Assembly (NCBI GenBank): GCA_902464965.1
Contig: CABQLI010000052.1
Coordinates: 1-15,637 of the forward strand
Direction of reading: 5' to 3'
From: an uncultured Collinsella sp.
GTDB lineage: Bacteria; Actinomycetota; Coriobacteriia; Coriobacteriales; Coriobacteriaceae
DNA: 15,637 nt
A program made the translations under genes and the position numbers. Below the pieces are notes generated by a model. It worked only from the letters and a program-made list of their open reading frames with translations. It was not told where the DNA came from and made no database searches. Of the stretch, positions 13,474 through 15,637 are shown piece after piece. Position 1 is the stretch's first letter, and the number at the start of each line of letters is the position of its first letter.

Positions 13474-14145
13474 ATGGGTTCCATCAAAATCGCTCCGTCC
13501 GTCCTTTCGGCCGACATGGCCAACCTCAAGGGAGAGCTCGACAAGATCGCCGGCGCCGACTACGTTCACTTTGACGTTATGGACGGCCACTTTACCGGCA
13601 ACCTGACCTTTGGCGTTGACATCCTTAAGGCCGTCAAGCGCTCCACCAACGTGCCGGTCGATGCGCACCTCATGGTGTCGAACCCCGACGAGACCGTCGA
13701 TTGGTACGCCGATGCCGGTGCCGACATGATCACCGTGCACTACGAGGCCTCCACGCACCTGCATCGCACGCTCACGCACCTGCAGCAGCGCGGCGTCAAG
13801 GCCGGCGTGGTGCTCAACCCCGCCACCCCCGTGTGCGTACTTGAGAGCATCATCGACGTCGTCGATATGGTGCTGCTGATGAGCGTGAACCCCGGCTTTG
13901 GCGGTCAGAGCTTTATCCCGGGCACTATCGCCAAACTGCACGAGCTCAAGGCCATGTGCGAGCGCCACGGCGTGTCGCCCATGATCGAGGTCGACGGCGG
14001 CATTTCTTCCAAGAACATTGCCGAGGTCGTCAAGGCTGGTGCCAACGTTCTCGTGGCCGGCTCCGCCGTATTTAAGTCCGAAGATCCCGCCGCCGAGGTT
14101 GCGCTGCTGCAGAAGCTGGGCAATGAGGCCGCACAGGAGGCATAA
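13474..14145 (+). CDS. rpe: ribulose-phosphate 3-epimerase
   Basis: Rpe interconverts ribulose-5-phosphate and xylulose-5-phosphate in the pentose phosphate pathway. The 223-residue TIM-barrel protein shows APSVLSAD (7-14), metal and catalytic residues in VHFDVMDGHF (31-40), HLMV (65-68), SVNPGFGGQSF (137-147) and EVDGGIS (172-178). In the strand-2 loop it has DGHFTGNLTFG where many homologues have DGHFVPNLTFG; this lies in the active-site loop but is outside the metal ligands. The start ATG 13474 follows an AGAAAGG SD (13459-13465) eight bases upstream and lies 18 bases after the gpsA stop. Confidence 0.97.
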   Translation: MGSIKIAPSVLSADMANLKGELDKIAGADYVHFDVMDGHFTGNLTFGVDILKAVKRSTNVPVDAHLMVSNPDETVDWYADAGADMITVHYEASTHLHRTLTHLQQRGVKAGVVLNPATPVCVLESIIDVVDMVLLMSVNPGFGGQSFIPGTIAKLHELKAMCERHGVSPMIEVDGGISSKNIAEVVKAGANVLVAGSAVFKSEDPAAEVALLQKLGNEAAQEA

Positions 14146-14151
14146 ACCCTT

Positions 14152-15326
<1,175 letters not shown>

Positions 15327-15330
<4 letters not shown>

Positions 15331-15637
15331 TCGTCGCCGAGCTTGAACGCGCGCTGCTGGCGCGCTACCCCAAGGCGGACGCCGAGGGCTGGGATCATGT
15401 AGGGCTCTCCGTGGGCGACCCTGCCGCCGAGATTGCTGGCGTGGCCTGCGCGCTTGATGCGACCGAAGCTAATATTCTCCGCGCCCAAGAAGCCGGTGCA
15501 AACGTGCTGCTGACGCATCATCCCATCTATATCAAGGCGCCTGAGGCGTTTTGCCCGGCGGATGCGACGCGCCCCCAGTGCAGCGCAGCGCTGTTTGAGG
15601 CCGCCCGCTGCGGCGTGAGCATTATCTCGCTCCACAC
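15327..15637 (+). CDS. Nif3-like dinuclear metal centre protein, 5' part only
   Basis: The gene starts at an ATG that overlaps the stop of the cysteine desulfurase (ATGA, four bases) and runs off the right edge after about 103 codons. The N-terminal part shows the family pattern: GWDHVGLSVGDP (21-32), LDAT (43-46), then GANVLLTHHPI (57-67) with the metal-binding HHP (64-66), and a final SLHT segment near the cut that matches the conserved metal-site histidine region. Members are annotated as Nif3-like or GTP cyclohydrolase I type 2-like metal proteins; the reaction is not settled for most. The gene is visibly coupled to the desulfurase gene. Confidence 0.9.

Overview
The window reads as chromosomal DNA of a GC-rich actinobacterium. 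The gene order (ABC-F, small membrane protein, M50 protease, scpA, scpB, rluB, cmk, plsC-like, ispH, DUF512, der, plsY, gpsA, rpe, cysteine desulfurase, Nif3-like) and the protein flavour suggest the Coriobacteriia, most likely a Collinsella-like gut organism. That placement is inference from gene order and composition, not from a database search.

Bases 1-963 are a tRNA region. Base 1 falls inside the 3' end of a tRNA whose last six bases and terminator match the tRNA-Ala further on. A CAU-anticodon tRNA follows on the minus strand (217-292) with its own hairpin terminator. About 550 bases without a convincing gene come next; they hold several inverted repeats and palindromes. Then comes a well-formed promoter (801-829), a tRNA-Ala(GGC) (842-914) and its rho-independent terminator (931-958). 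Bases 1-55 and 909-963 are identical, and the match ends at exactly base 55, so the left edge may be an assembly boundary.

Bases 990-15637 hold 15 genes, all on the plus strand. They are tightly packed, with many stop/start overlaps, and Shine-Dalgarno (SD) sequences often lie inside the preceding stop codon. I see no rho-independent terminator inside this stretch, so it behaves like one very long operon or a chain of coupled operons. The last gene, Nif3-like, runs off the right edge.

By job, the genes cover: ribosome or translation maintenance (ABC-F ATPase, RluB pseudouridine synthase, Der GTPase); chromosome condensation (ScpA and ScpB, the non-SMC subunits of the SMC complex); membrane lipid synthesis (GpsA makes glycerol-3-phosphate, PlsY adds the first acyl chain, the PlsC-like enzyme probably adds the second); nucleotide supply (Cmk); isoprenoid supply (IspH); pentose phosphates (Rpe); sulfur and Fe-S supply (cysteine desulfurase, with IspH and the DUF512 protein as likely Fe-S clients); and intramembrane proteolysis (M50).

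I found no CRISPR array, transposase, integrase, toxin-antitoxin pair, defence system or biosynthetic cluster. This is mainly a conserved housekeeping region, and I do not claim a new system in it. The points most worth a second look are the 55-base edge repeat, the structured spacer at 520-800, the lack of room for a promoter before the ABC-F gene, the small uncharacterised membrane protein, the glutamate-for-aspartate change in the acyltransferase motif, and the DUF512 protein.
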